Of a stretch of 64,000 nt of DNA, positions 7,734-16,373 are shown piece after piece. Source of the stretch: Acidobacteriaceae bacterium KBS 83. Its GTDB lineage: Bacteria > Acidobacteriota > Terriglobia > Terriglobales > Acidobacteriaceae. Location of the stretch: contig KB906733.1 of assembly GCA_000381585.1 (NCBI GenBank), forward strand, positions 821,378-885,377, in the 5' to 3' direction. A program made the translations under genes and the position numbers. The number at the start of each line of letters is the position of its first letter. Positions within the stretch are counted from its first letter, which is position 1. Under the pieces are notes generated by a model. That model saw nothing but the letters and a program-made list of their open reading frames with translations. It searched no databases and was not told the origin of the DNA.

Positions 7734-8978
7734 ATGCCCGAACAACGTCCCTCCGCGTCTCATCTTCCCTCGAAGGCAAACCTTCGTCACCTTAGGAACC
7801 AAGCAAGAGATCGCTTGGCAAATGGTGATGCGCCGTCTCTAGCAATGGCGCTCTTTCAGGTCGCCCGACATTATGGGTTTCCTAGTTGGCCGAAGCTAAG
7901 AGACCACGTGCTCTCACTTCCATTCGCGGAAAGCCTGAAAGAAGCAATCAATTTAGATGACTTTGCCGAGGTTCGCCATCTCCTTTCGAAACACCCCGAA
8001 TTGAAACACGCACCAATCGGCTATGGCGGAGATGGACCGCTGACCTGGGCCGCTGAATGTCGCGGAACAAGAGAGCCTTCCAAAGCTCGGCTAGATATAG
8101 CAGATTGGCTTATCAACAACGGCTCTGACATCCACGAAGGAGGCGATGCGCCACTCATGCGGGCAAGCCTCAATGGTGCGCGAACGCCCATGATGGAATT
8201 GCTTGTCAGACACGGGGCCGATGTGAACGCCGCTTGGCATGGGGTCTACCCTATCGTCTTCGCTCCCTGCGAGACGCTCGATCCAATCGCTCTCGACTGG
8301 CTGTTGCGGCATGGTGCAGATCCTAATTGTGGCGAAGTTTTGGAGTGGCAGTTGAAGGGAAGGTCTCATCCTGGGACTGCACTTGATTTTGTTCTCGGGA
8401 CGTATATTCGAGACAAAGGCGCGCTGAACGATTCTATCAAGTTGATACGGGATGCCCGTGGCTCGTCTCAATATGATGGGCCAGGTGTCATTGCCACGAT
8501 TATCGGTGACGCCGAAGAGATTGAACTCCTGCTGCGCAAGGATCGTTCCATTGTCGAGAGGCAATACCCATCATTGAACATTGGCAACACCGCCGGTCGC
8601 ATGCTCACGCTCAAAGGCGCGACGCTGTTGCATGTAGCCGCGGAGTTCGGCCAAGTTGAGATCGCGAAGCAATTACTCGAAGCGGGAGCAGATATCGATG
8701 CACGTGCCGCCACCGACTCCCATGGCCTTGGAGGCCAGACCCCGATCTTTCACGCTGCGACACAGAATCACGATTTCGGCATTGACGTAGTACGTTTACT
8801 GCTCTCACGAAGAGCGGACCTGACGGTCCGCTGCCAGCTACCGGGATATTACGAGCGTCCAAATGAGGTGTTTACGGGAACGGTGCTCGATTACGCAATA
8901 ATGTTTCCTGGTTCGGCAAACCAAACTGTTGACCTCTTGGCTCGTTCAAACATGAGCGCTATTCATAGGTACCGATAA
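7734..8978 (+). CDS. ankyrin-repeat protein
   Basis: A cytoplasmic-looking protein of 414 residues with no signal peptide. An N-terminal region (1-65, ending YGFPSWPKLRDHVLSLP) is of the kind that precedes ankyrin repeats in many soil bacteria. Ankyrin units follow at about 75-200 (DIADWLINNGSDIHEGG, LLVRHGADVNAAWHG, WLLRHGADPN) and again at about 300-375 (GATLLHVAAEFGQVEIAKQL, QLLEAGADIDARAA, VVRLLLSRRADL). Start ATG 7734 has AAGGAG 8 nt upstream. Its TAA (8976-8978) lies inside repeat A copy 1. Base composition is more AT-rich than neighbouring housekeeping genes, suggesting acquisition. The binding partner is unknown. Confidence 0.8.
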   Translation: MPEQRPSASHLPSKANLRHLRNQARDRLANGDAPSLAMALFQVARHYGFPSWPKLRDHVLSLPFAESLKEAINLDDFAEVRHLLSKHPELKHAPIGYGGDGPLTWAAECRGTREPSKARLDIADWLINNGSDIHEGGDAPLMRASLNGARTPMMELLVRHGADVNAAWHGVYPIVFAPCETLDPIALDWLLRHGADPNCGEVLEWQLKGRSHPGTALDFVLGTYIRDKGALNDSIKLIRDARGSSQYDGPGVIATIIGDAEEIELLLRKDRSIVERQYPSLNIGNTAGRMLTLKGATLLHVAAEFGQVEIAKQLLEAGADIDARAATDSHGLGGQTPIFHAATQNHDFGIDVVRLLLSRRADLTVRCQLPGYYERPNEVFTGTVLDYAIMFPGSANQTVDLLARSNMSAIHRYR

Positions 8979-9125
8979 ACGCGCTTTTCACTAGCGTTGA
9001 TTGCCGATCGGAAGCTACTTCTGTGGCCGGATCGTGCTTTATGCAAGGGCGGACTCTCGAAAGACTGAGCTCACATCGCCCGTAACAGCCCTGGTTCCTG
9101 ATCTTGGCTTGCCAAGGATGAGAAG
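8975..9125. repeat. repeat A, copy 1
   Basis: A copy of the sequence lying downstream of nfeD (14907-15077), with shared blocks GGGCGGACTCTCGAAAGACT and CTTGCCAAGGATGAGAAG. It starts at the last codon of the ankyrin gene and supplies its stop, and it joins repeat B copy 2 directly at about 9126. It is the most diverged of the three A copies. Confidence 0.85.
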
Positions 9126-9305
9126 CGGTGGCTTTTTGTCTCTCTATCTTCTGTGACTGAAACTGTATCTATTTCCAGAATAGCAAATCAGATAGATACA
9201 ACTGGCAGGTGTTTTCGGCGATTCCCGATGTGGGAGTTACCTCGGCGCAGAATGCACGAGAAATTGTCAGCGCGGCAGGAAAGTGTCACTGACGAGAGGC
9301 CGAAT
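9126..9305. repeat. repeat B, copy 2
   Basis: Aligns along its length with 7360-7560. The first hairpin is broken on its right arm (CGAGAA instead of CGAGGT); the second is kept in part (GTCAG 9266 with CACTGAC 9287). The remaining bases up to the kinase start (9306-9632) hold no gene that I can support and presumably carry the kinase promoter. Confidence 0.85.
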
Positions 9306-9632
9306 TATAGGGACCTATTCGTTGGTCGATGAGTGCATTGGCGATTTGGCACCAAGTGAGTACAAACACACGCATCCGTCAGTTGTCCGAGTAGCCCGAT
9401 ATTCGTCCAACTGGATCCATTGCGAACCGATCAAAGCGTCGGTGGCGCCTGTCGAACTCTCCCGAAGTACGGACCGATGCGGAAATGCGACATTGTCTGG
9501 CGGAGCAGTGTCGCGGCGATCATTTGACTCAAGACTCATGGCGATTCTGGTAGTTCTGTCAGTTGGCCCCAGGCTTCCCGTGAGCTAGGCTTGCGAGTTC
9601 ACTCAGAGGCGTTTGCAGGAGTGTCTCTAGAG

Positions 9633-12611
9633 ATGCCTTCCGACAGAGAGCTTCCGGCCCCCGCGAGAAGCGCCGGGGAGAGCGGTTCTGGGGGGACCCT
9701 TATGGAAACGCCGAAATCAGGAATTATCGGCGACACTGCGAGCCGATTTGATCCGAAGGAATCTGCGCCACTCGGGAATACCACCCGTCCCTATCGCGCG
9801 ATGACGACTGACGGAGAGGCCAGCGTAGCGCTGCGGCATCCGGAAACGCTCGGTCGCTATCGCATCCTCCGCCTGCTCGGTGAAGGCGGAATGGGCAGTG
9901 TCTATTTGGCGGAGCAGGAGATCCCTCAACGGATCGTCGCCCTCAAAGTAATCAAGTCGGGGTTTGTGAACGCCGAGTTGCTGCGTCGTTTTGAGCAGGA
10001 GGCCCACGTGCTCGGCCGCTTGCGGCATGCCGGGATTGCTCAGATCTATGAGGCTGGGACTGCCGACAACGGCTTCGGCCCGCAGCCTTATTTCGCAATG
10101 GAGTACATCGAGGGCCGGCCCCTGATTGCGTTCGCCGAGGAGCGGCACCTCAACCTGCGAGCGCGTCTCGAACTCATGGCGAAGATCTGCGATGCGGTCA
10201 ATCATGCGCATCAGCGCGGCATCATTCATCGCGATCTGAAACCCGCCAATATCCTGGTGGATGAGGGAGGGCAACCCAAGATCCTCGATTTCGGAGTCGC
10301 GCGCGTGACCGATTCCGACGCAGAGGCGACGCGACAGACCGATCTGGGACAGCTCATCGGCACGCTCGCCTACATGAGTCCCGAGCAGGTGGAGCCCAAC
10401 GTGTTGGGATTGGACATCCGTAGCGATGTATACGCGCTCGGCGTGATCACCTACGAACTGCTGGCGGGCAGGCTGCCATATGACATAGAGCGGAAGGCAT
10501 TGCATGAAATCGTGCAGGCGATTCGGGAAACAGACCCGGTTCGGCTCAGTTCGATTCACCGCATGTACCGGGGTGACATCGAAACCGTGGTCGCGAAGGC
10601 GCTGGAGAAAGACAAGACGCGCCGTTACGCTTCGGCGGCAGAACTGGCCGCCGACATCCGGCGATATCTGGCCGATCAGCCGATCGTCGCCCGTCCCCCG
10701 AGTACGAGCTACCAGCTTCGAAAATTTGCGCGGCGTCACTGGGCCCTGGTAGCCGGAGTTGTGGCAGTGTTCGTGGTATTGGCCGCCGGGGTCGTAGTAA
10801 GCACATGGCAAGCCGTGCGCGCACGCCGGGCGGAAGCAGCGGCAGGCGCGGTCAATGACTTCCTGCAGAACGATCTGCTTGCACAGGCCAGCGCAGCCAA
10901 CCAATCCGGGCCAACCACGAAACCCGATCCGGACCTGAAGGTGAGAACAGCGCTCGACCGGGCAGCATCGCGTATCGCGGGAAAGTTCGACAAGCAGCCG
11001 GAGGTGGAGGCAGCAATTCGGGACACCATCGGGCAGACGTACCTCGACCTCGGTCTGTATCCGGAGGCGTACAGGCAATTAGAGATTGCGTTGGCGTTAC
11101 ACCGGCGGGTTGAGGGGACTGAGAATCCCAAGACCCTCGATACGGCAAGACGTCTTGGCGTCGCTGCGTTCAGACAAGGCAAGTATGCGGAAGCCGAGGT
11201 CCTTGAAGCCCAGACCCTGGAAATCGACCGAAGGGTCCTGAGCCCTGAGCATCTCGACACGCTGAAGTCCATGAAGAATCTGGCCAACGTCTATAACGCT
11301 CAGGGCAAGTACATGCAGGCCGAGGCTCTGGATAGCCAGACCCAGGAGATCGAGCGCCGTGTGTTGGGTCCCGAGAATCCCAACACGTTGAAGTCCATGA
11401 CCAGTCTGGGCCTCGTCTATGCAGCTCAAGGCAAGTATGCGCAGGCCGAGGCGCTCGACCTCCGGATCCTGGAGATCGACCGCCGGGTATTGGGTTCCGA
11501 GCACCCCGACACACTGGATTGCATGAACAATCTGGGCAGCGTCTACCTCTACGAGAGCAAGTACGCGCAGGCCGAGATGCTTTACAGTCAGATTCTGGAG
11601 ATCGACCGCAGGGTTGCGGGACCCGATCACCCCGACACGCTAATGGCCATGAACAATCTGGCCATCGTCTATCTCGACCAAGGCAAGTATGCGCAGGCCG
11701 AGGCTCTCCACACTCAGACCCTGGAGATCGAACGCAGGGTGCTCGGTCCCGATCACCCTGACACGCTGAAGGCTATGAACAATCTGGCCGCCGTCTATGA
11801 GGCTGAGGGAAAGTACGCGCAGTACGCGGCGCTCATTAACCACACCCTGGAGATCGGCCGCAGAGTATTGGATCCCGAACATCCCTTCACGTTGGTATGC
11901 ATGGCCAACCTGGCCGGCGCGTACAGCGATGAAGGCGAGTACGCGCAGGCTGAGGCGCTCCACAGCCAGGTGCTGGAGATCAGACGCCGTGTACTCGGTC
12001 CCGAGCACCCCGGCACACTTTCGTCCATGAACTATCTGGCTAAGGACTACACCTATGAGGGCAAATACGCGCAGGCCGAACGGATCTTCAGCCAGGCCCT
12101 GGAGATCGACCGCAGGGTGTTGGGTCCCGAGAGTAACAAAACTCTTGACGGTCTTTCGGCGATGGGGTCCATGTATCAACTGCAAGGCAAATACGACATG
12201 GCGGAGACATATGCCGCGCAGGCCCTGGCAGGGCGACGGCACACCTTGGGCCCCGACCACCCGGATACGATAGCCTCCGCGGCCGACCTGGCGCTGGCCT
12301 ACGTGTCAGAGGGCAAGTTTACCCAGAGCGAACCACTCGTCCGCGAGGTCGAGGCGACAGAACGGATGAAGCGACCGGATGACTGGCTCCGGTTCTGGGC
12401 CGAGAGCCTCCTCGGAGCCAGCCTGGCGACGCAGAAGAAGTACGCCGAAGCGGAACCGGCGTTGCTCGGAGGCTATCGCGGGATGCTGGCTAGAAAAAAT
12501 CTTATGGCCGCCTCGGATCGCCGTCATCTGGACGCAGCCCACCTATGGATCGTCCAGATGTACGAAGCGTGGGGCAAGCCCGACAAGGCCGCCGAGTGGA
12601 AACAACAATGA
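9633..12611 (+). CDS. transmembrane Ser/Thr protein kinase with C-terminal kinesin-light-chain-type TPR array
   Basis: A protein of 992 residues from ATG 9633 (AGGAG 11 nt upstream; an in-frame TTG at 9591 is possible). Kinase domain about 75-345: Gly loop LGEGGMGSVYLAEQ, VAIK-type Lys in VALKVIKSG, catalytic IIHRDLKPANILVD, DFG in ILDFGVARV, and GTLAYMSPEQ. A single membrane helix follows at about 370-391 (WALVAGVVAVFVVLAAGV). The outside part holds about ten 42-residue TPR units (11110-12330) with the core RRVLGPDHPDTLKAMNNLA. Bacterial Hanks-type kinases of this layout sense through the extracytoplasmic part; the ligand and substrates are unknown. It is the second cargo gene of the repeat-bounded zone. 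Confidence 0.92.
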   Translation: MPSDRELPAPARSAGESGSGGTLMETPKSGIIGDTASRFDPKESAPLGNTTRPYRAMTTDGEASVALRHPETLGRYRILRLLGEGGMGSVYLAEQEIPQRIVALKVIKSGFVNAELLRRFEQEAHVLGRLRHAGIAQIYEAGTADNGFGPQPYFAMEYIEGRPLIAFAEERHLNLRARLELMAKICDAVNHAHQRGIIHRDLKPANILVDEGGQPKILDFGVARVTDSDAEATRQTDLGQLIGTLAYMSPEQVEPNVLGLDIRSDVYALGVITYELLAGRLPYDIERKALHEIVQAIRETDPVRLSSIHRMYRGDIETVVAKALEKDKTRRYASAAELAADIRRYLADQPIVARPPSTSYQLRKFARRHWALVAGVVAVFVVLAAGVVVSTWQAVRARRAEAAAGAVNDFLQNDLLAQASAANQSGPTTKPDPDLKVRTALDRAASRIAGKFDKQPEVEAAIRDTIGQTYLDLGLYPEAYRQLEIALALHRRVEGTENPKTLDTARRLGVAAFRQGKYAEAEVLEAQTLEIDRRVLSPEHLDTLKSMKNLANVYNAQGKYMQAEALDSQTQEIERRVLGPENPNTLKSMTSLGLVYAAQGKYAQAEALDLRILEIDRRVLGSEHPDTLDCMNNLGSVYLYESKYAQAEMLYSQILEIDRRVAGPDHPDTLMAMNNLAIVYLDQGKYAQAEALHTQTLEIERRVLGPDHPDTLKAMNNLAAVYEAEGKYAQYAALINHTLEIGRRVLDPEHPFTLVCMANLAGAYSDEGEYAQAEALHSQVLEIRRRVLGPEHPGTLSSMNYLAKDYTYEGKYAQAERIFSQALEIDRRVLGPESNKTLDGLSAMGSMYQLQGKYDMAETYAAQALAGRRHTLGPDHPDTIASAADLALAYVSEGKFTQSEPLVREVEATERMKRPDDWLRFWAESLLGASLATQKKYAEAEPALLGGYRGMLARKNLMAASDRRHLDAAHLWIVQMYEAWGKPDKAAEWKQQ
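11160..12330 (+). repeat. 126-bp tandem repeats encoding TPR units
   Basis: About ten consecutive units of 126 bp inside the kinase gene, each encoding 42 residues and each containing variants of GCGCAGGCCGAGGC and CTGGAGATCGA. Units remain similar at DNA level but are not identical, so the array has expanded and then diverged. It is coding and has no spacer structure. Confidence 0.85.
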
Positions 12612-12788
12612 GGTCGTCCATGATGACGGTCGCGGTCCGTTTAGAGGATTCCCTGATGATCGACAAAACGAAAAGCAATCCACTTGGACGACTAGTCGGC
12701 AAATCGGACAAATGACTTTTTTGCAGCTTTCAACTGACGACAACAAGGCAATGCACTCATTGAAGACTGCGGAGACGGATTAGTCCCC
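12612..12788. other. intergenic bases between the kinase stop and repeat A copy 2
   Basis: About 175 bases. I see no gene, no strong terminator stem and no match to the repeats; repeat A copy 2 begins at 12789. Confidence 0.4.
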
Positions 12789-13006
12789 ATAAGCGCGCTC
12801 CTCACTAGCGATGAATAGCTGATGGGAAGCTGACTTATGAGGCGGGGATCGTGCTTTATGCAAGGGCGGACTCTCGAAAGACTGAGCTCACATTCTTCGT
12901 AACAACCATGGTTGCAAATCTTCGCTTGCCAAGGATGAGAAGAGTGGTGGTGCGGGCGATCAGGCGGGCGGCAGCGGTTCAACGGTGAGGGTGAGGCCGT
13001 CGACGG
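12789..13006. repeat. repeat A, copy 2, including a 47-bp copy of the nfeD 3' end
   Basis: Matches 14907-15124 over about 218 bp with only scattered differences. The last 47 bases (12960-13006) duplicate the final codons and stop of nfeD (15078-15124) with a single mismatch, then switch abruptly to repeat B copy 3. The unit that was duplicated therefore extended into the nfeD coding sequence. Confidence 0.9.
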
Positions 13007-13095
13007 GAGTTACCTCGGCGCAGAATGCACGAGGTATTGTCAGCGCAGCACGACATGCCACTGACGACAAGCCGACTTATCAGGACTGATCGAAG
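13007..13095. repeat. repeat B, copy 3 (right part only)
   Basis: Begins at GGAGTTACCTCGGCGCAGAA and keeps both hairpins: ACCTCG 13012 with CGAGGT 13030, and GTCAG(CG) 13039 with CACTGAC 13059. The left half of repeat B is absent, replaced by the nfeD fragment. The 95 bases that follow to the stop of the fusion gene hold nothing recognisable. Confidence 0.85.
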
Positions 13096-13190
13096 CGATG
13101 GAGATGAGATTCTGCCGCTCCCCATGTCGTGGCCGCCACCGCGACGCAATCGCACTCATTGCCTGATCCGGAGGATCAGCGGGATGAATC

Positions 13191-14603
13191 TCAAACTGAG
13201 ATCTGCAGCACGACTAGCGTCATGTCATCATGCTGCGGCGCGCCAGCGGCAAAGGCGTCGGCCGCACGAAACAAGCGTTGCAACAACTCCGCGGCGTTCA
13301 GGTCCGCGTGCGCTTGCGCCTCGGCGATCATTCGGCCTTCGCCCCACTCGTCTTCTGAGGCGTTCATGGCTTCGCTGATGCCGTCAGTAAAGGCCAGCAG
13401 AATATCGCCGGGGAGTAGGTGAAGTATCTGCTCCTTGTAGACCGCACTGGCAAGCAGCCCGATGACAGGGCCGCCGTCTCCCAGGCGAAACACCCGCCAA
13501 GCGCCGCTTTCTTTGCGCAGCACCGCAGGAGGATTGTGTCCGCCATTGACGTAGTGCAACGTGCGCGAGGTGCAGTCCAGTTCGGCATAGAAGAACGTGG
13601 CATAGCGGTTGGAGTCGGACGCGTCGTAGAGAAGGCGGTTGACATTCGCCATCTTGGTTCCCAGATCGCCAACGCCGCTCAGCACTTGACCGCGCAGGCT
13701 GGCGTGAAGGCTTGCCATCAACAGCGCGGCGGACATGCCCTTGCCACTGATGTCGCCAATCGCGACACCCAGGCGGTCGCGGCCGTGCGCCGTTGCTCCG
13801 CTGACGGAAGAGATGTTTTCGCCGGGCGCATGCCCTGCTTCGGCCAGTGAGCCATCACGGATGTCGATGAGGTCGTAGTAGTCGCCGCCGACTGCCTGGG
13901 CGGGTCTGCAGTGCGCGGCCATCTCTACGCCGGCAATGTTGGGTAACGTCTGGGGGAACAAGCGCTCCTGCACCTCGCGGGCAATCTCGAATTCACGTTC
14001 CAGCTTGGCGCGCGACACGGCCTCCTCGGCCAGCGTGGGAATAAGCTTGTAGACGTTGACGAGTATGCCTGACGGCAAAGCCCTGGAGCTTCCCAGCGCA
14101 AATCCGCGTGGCAGTGATCCGCCCTCGAAAAAGCGTTTGCCTCTGCCCAGCACAATAGGATTGACCAGCAGAATCACCTCATCCGCCAGTCCGTGATCGA
14201 GCAGCACGAAAGTCAGCGTCGAGCTGCCAGTAACGATCAGGTCCGGGCCCTTCTTGGCCTTTATGCGTCGAACGCTATCCACGATGTCCGATCCAATGGC
14301 CTCGAATGGACCCCATTCCAGACTCTCCGGTCTGTGAGTTACGACGTACTTCGTCGCCGCATTCAGGCGGTCCGCCATCGGACTCTTCGGCGCTTTCGGC
14401 CAGAAACTCGCCAGCAGGTCGTAGGTTCGGCGGCCAAACAGCAAGTCGCAGGTCTTGCCGTACATCTCGTCCACTATCTGTAACCCGGCAGGCGAGCGAT
14501 ACGGCGCGGTCCAGTCGCCGTATGGAAAATCGTCCTCCGGACCGCTGGTCATCTGGATGACGCCATCGAGCGAGATATGCTCGATGATCTTTAGTTTGCG
14601 CAT
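13191..14603 (-). CDS. RibD/DHFR-like reductase domain fused to SpoIIE-type PP2C phosphatase
   Basis: A protein of 470 residues from ATG 14603 (GGAG 8 nt upstream). Residues about 1-185 are a YyaP/RibD C-terminal-like dihydrofolate-reductase fold: MRKLKIIEHISLDGVIQ, LLFGRRTYDLLASFW, LIVTGSSTLTFVLLDHGLAD, and a last strand SGILVNVYKL. Residues about 195-470 are a SpoIIE/RsbU phosphatase: EFEIAREVQERLFPQ linker, VGGDYYDLID, IGDISGKGMSAALLMA, NGGHNPP and DGISEAMN, with final APQHDDMTLVVL; the metal-binding Asp residues are present. The frame is continuous with no sign of a frameshift. RsbU-type phosphatases act on anti-sigma antagonists; the reductase-like half may sense a nucleotide or pterin. 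The fusion is unusual and sits inside the repeat-bounded zone. Confidence 0.85.
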   Translation of the reverse strand: MRKLKIIEHISLDGVIQMTSGPEDDFPYGDWTAPYRSPAGLQIVDEMYGKTCDLLFGRRTYDLLASFWPKAPKSPMADRLNAATKYVVTHRPESLEWGPFEAIGSDIVDSVRRIKAKKGPDLIVTGSSTLTFVLLDHGLADEVILLVNPIVLGRGKRFFEGGSLPRGFALGSSRALPSGILVNVYKLIPTLAEEAVSRAKLEREFEIAREVQERLFPQTLPNIAGVEMAAHCRPAQAVGGDYYDLIDIRDGSLAEAGHAPGENISSVSGATAHGRDRLGVAIGDISGKGMSAALLMASLHASLRGQVLSGVGDLGTKMANVNRLLYDASDSNRYATFFYAELDCTSRTLHYVNGGHNPPAVLRKESGAWRVFRLGDGGPVIGLLASAVYKEQILHLLPGDILLAFTDGISEAMNASEDEWGEGRMIAEAQAHADLNAAELLQRLFRAADAFAAGAPQHDDMTLVVLQISV

Positions 14604-14906
14604 ATTGGTCTCCGATAAATGCTCGGCTTGCGCCTTCGTGAGGGACCATCTCGGACCGAATGAACGAAGAGCAAGAGCCGGCGGACAATAGTTGACGGCT
14701 TTCACCGCCAAACGCGGCAAGTGGCAGATTGTGCGAACTGTTCCAGCTGAACAACGAGACAGTACTTCGACCAGCAATTAAAGTATCGTATTGCCTTGCA
14801 ACCAACGTACCCCCCGTCTGATTTCCGGACTGACGTACATCCTCAGCGGCTGTGCATCGACGGCCATATTCGAAGTCTACTGGCGGCGGTCCGGTGATTT
14901 CTCTCC
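14604..14906. other. intergenic region upstream of the fusion gene
   Basis: About 300 bases between the fusion-gene start and repeat A copy 3. It must contain the minus-strand promoter of that gene, but no confident element was recognised. No plausible coding sequence is present. Confidence 0.4.
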
Positions 14907-15124
14907 ATAAACGCGCTTCTCACTAGCGATGAATCGGTGATGGGAAGCTGACTTATGAGGCCGGCTCGTGCTTTTATGCAAGGGCGGACTCTCGAAAGAC
15001 TGAGCTCACATTCTTCGTAACATCCCTGGTTGCAGATCTTCGCTTGCCAAGGATGAGAAGAGTGGTGGTGCGGGCGATCAGGCGGGCGGCAGCGGTTCAA
15101 CTGTGAGGGTGAGGCCGTCGACGG
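14907..15124. repeat. repeat A, copy 3 (native position, downstream of and overlapping the nfeD 3' end)
   Basis: This copy is contiguous with intact nfeD and is taken as the original. Bases 14907-15077 are the downstream flank of nfeD and 15078-15124 its last codons. It is nearly identical to 12789-13006, so the pair forms direct repeats of about 218 bp around the fusion gene. Confidence 0.88.
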
Positions 15125-16373
15125 CTGTGACGCGCACCCGGGTGTCGCGCGGGGCGGGCGTTGCGGAGTGCGCCTCCCATAGCTCACCGTGCACCATCAC
15201 CTGTCCCGATGGCTCCAGCGGCTTGGTGACCACAGCGATCTGACCGAGAAGGGCATCGATGCCCACCAAGGATTTGTTTTGGCGGGCACGCACGGCAAGC
15301 CGAACGAGAAAGACGGTGATGAGTCCGAAGGCGACGCCGGCGGCGATGGCGGTGGCAGCGTGTACGCGCATCTCCGGCACCGGGCCGGCGACAAGGGTGA
15401 GCATGCCGACCACGAGACAGACGATGCCGGCGAACGCGAGCACGCCATGGCTGGTGAACTTGACTTCGAGCACCATCAGGACGGCGGCGGCGAGCAGCAG
15501 CATGACGGCGGTGTAGTGCACGGGCAGCAGATTGAGCGCGAAGAGCGAGAGCAGGACCAACAGGGTGCCGAGCGCTCCGGGGACGATGGTGCCGGGCGCG
15601 TTGAACTCGAGATAGATGAGCAGGGCCCCGATGACGAGCATGAGCACGGCGAGGTCAGGATTTATGAACCAGCCGAGGACGCGGTCACGCAGCGTGGGCT
15701 CTACGGTATCGAGGGTGGCATCCCTGGTATGGAGCACGACCTTGGCGCCGTTCATGCGCGTGATGGTGCGGCCGTCGACCTGGTTCAGGAGGGCGGTGCG
15801 GTCAGGAGCGATGAGATCAATGAGGCCGAGATCCTTGGCTTCCTGGTCAGTGTAGGACTTGGAGTTGCGAACGGCGTCTTCTGCTGCTTTCGGATTGCGG
15901 CCACGCTGCGCGGTGTAGGAACGCAGGAGCGCAGCGGTGTCATTCTCGATCTTCTGTTTCATTGCGTCGTCGAGTTTGGCACCTGCGGCGACGGGATGAG
16001 AGGCGCCGGCGTTGGTTCCGGGCGCCATGGCGGCGATATCGGCGGCCTCGAGCAGAAAGAAGCCGGCCGAACCGGCGCGTGCTCCCTGTGGCGCCACGTA
16101 GACGATGACCGGTACCGGCGAAGCGCCGATGCGTCCCACGATATTGCGCGTGGTGGAGAGCAGGCCGCCGGGCGTGTCGAGTTCAATCAGAAGCGCGTCG
16201 GCCTTGATGTCGGCGGCGTGATTGAGCGCGCGGTTGAAGTAGTCCTCGCTGATGGGCTGGATGGTGTCGTCGAGGCGGAGGACGACCACCACAGGCCGCG
16301 CGGCGTGCGCGCGGATACCGCACAGCGCGAGCATCAGCAGCAATGCGAAACCGGCGGCACGGAGCGGCTTCAT
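15078..16373 (-). CDS. nfeD: NfeD family membrane-bound serine protease
   Basis: A protein of 431 residues: signal peptide (1-24), a ClpP/SppA-like protease domain (about 28-215) with the nucleophile region ARAGSAGFFLLEAADIAAM and a candidate general-base Lys in NSKSYTDQEAKDLGLID, four to five membrane helices (about 235-350), and a C-terminal OB-fold NfeD domain (about 365-431, LLGQIAVVTKPLEPSGQVMV). Long-form NfeD proteins degrade slipins/stomatins and help membrane quality control; a slipin gene is at 5963. Its ATG overlaps the stop of the upstream TPR gene (ATGA), so the two are co-transcribed. Confidence 0.9.
   Translation of the reverse strand: MKPLRAAGFALLLMLALCGIRAHAARPVVVVLRLDDTIQPISEDYFNRALNHAADIKADALLIELDTPGGLLSTTRNIVGRIGASPVPVIVYVAPQGARAGSAGFFLLEAADIAAMAPGTNAGASHPVAAGAKLDDAMKQKIENDTAALLRSYTAQRGRNPKAAEDAVRNSKSYTDQEAKDLGLIDLIAPDRTALLNQVDGRTITRMNGAKVVLHTRDATLDTVEPTLRDRVLGWFINPDLAVLMLVIGALLIYLEFNAPGTIVPGALGTLLVLLSLFALNLLPVHYTAVMLLLAAAVLMVLEVKFTSHGVLAFAGIVCLVVGMLTLVAGPVPEMRVHAATAIAAGVAFGLITVFLVRLAVRARQNKSLVGIDALLGQIAVVTKPLEPSGQVMVHGELWEAHSATPAPRDTRVRVTAVDGLTLTVEPLPPA

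Noticed and set aside
9283-9588. Open frame of about 101 codons in front of the kinase
   Set aside because: It begins inside repeat B, has no ribosome-binding site and no coding-like composition.
11160-12330. Regular repeats suggesting a CRISPR array
   Set aside because: The units are coding TPR repeats of 126 bp without constant repeat/variable spacer structure, and no cas gene is near.
9633-14603. Kinase and SpoIIE phosphatase as a dedicated antagonistic pair
   Set aside because: They lie on opposite strands in separate repeat-bounded units; SpoIIE-type phosphatases act on STAS proteins, and no STAS or anti-sigma gene is present.
7346-15124. Integron cassette array explanation for the repeat-bounded genes
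   Set aside because: No tyrosine integrase is present, the repeats lack integron attC core sites, and one repeat includes part of nfeD, which attC sites would not.
7346-15124. Insertion sequence or prophage origin of the accessory zone
   Set aside because: No transposase, integrase, capsid or lysis gene was found and no short target-site duplication is visible around the cargo genes.
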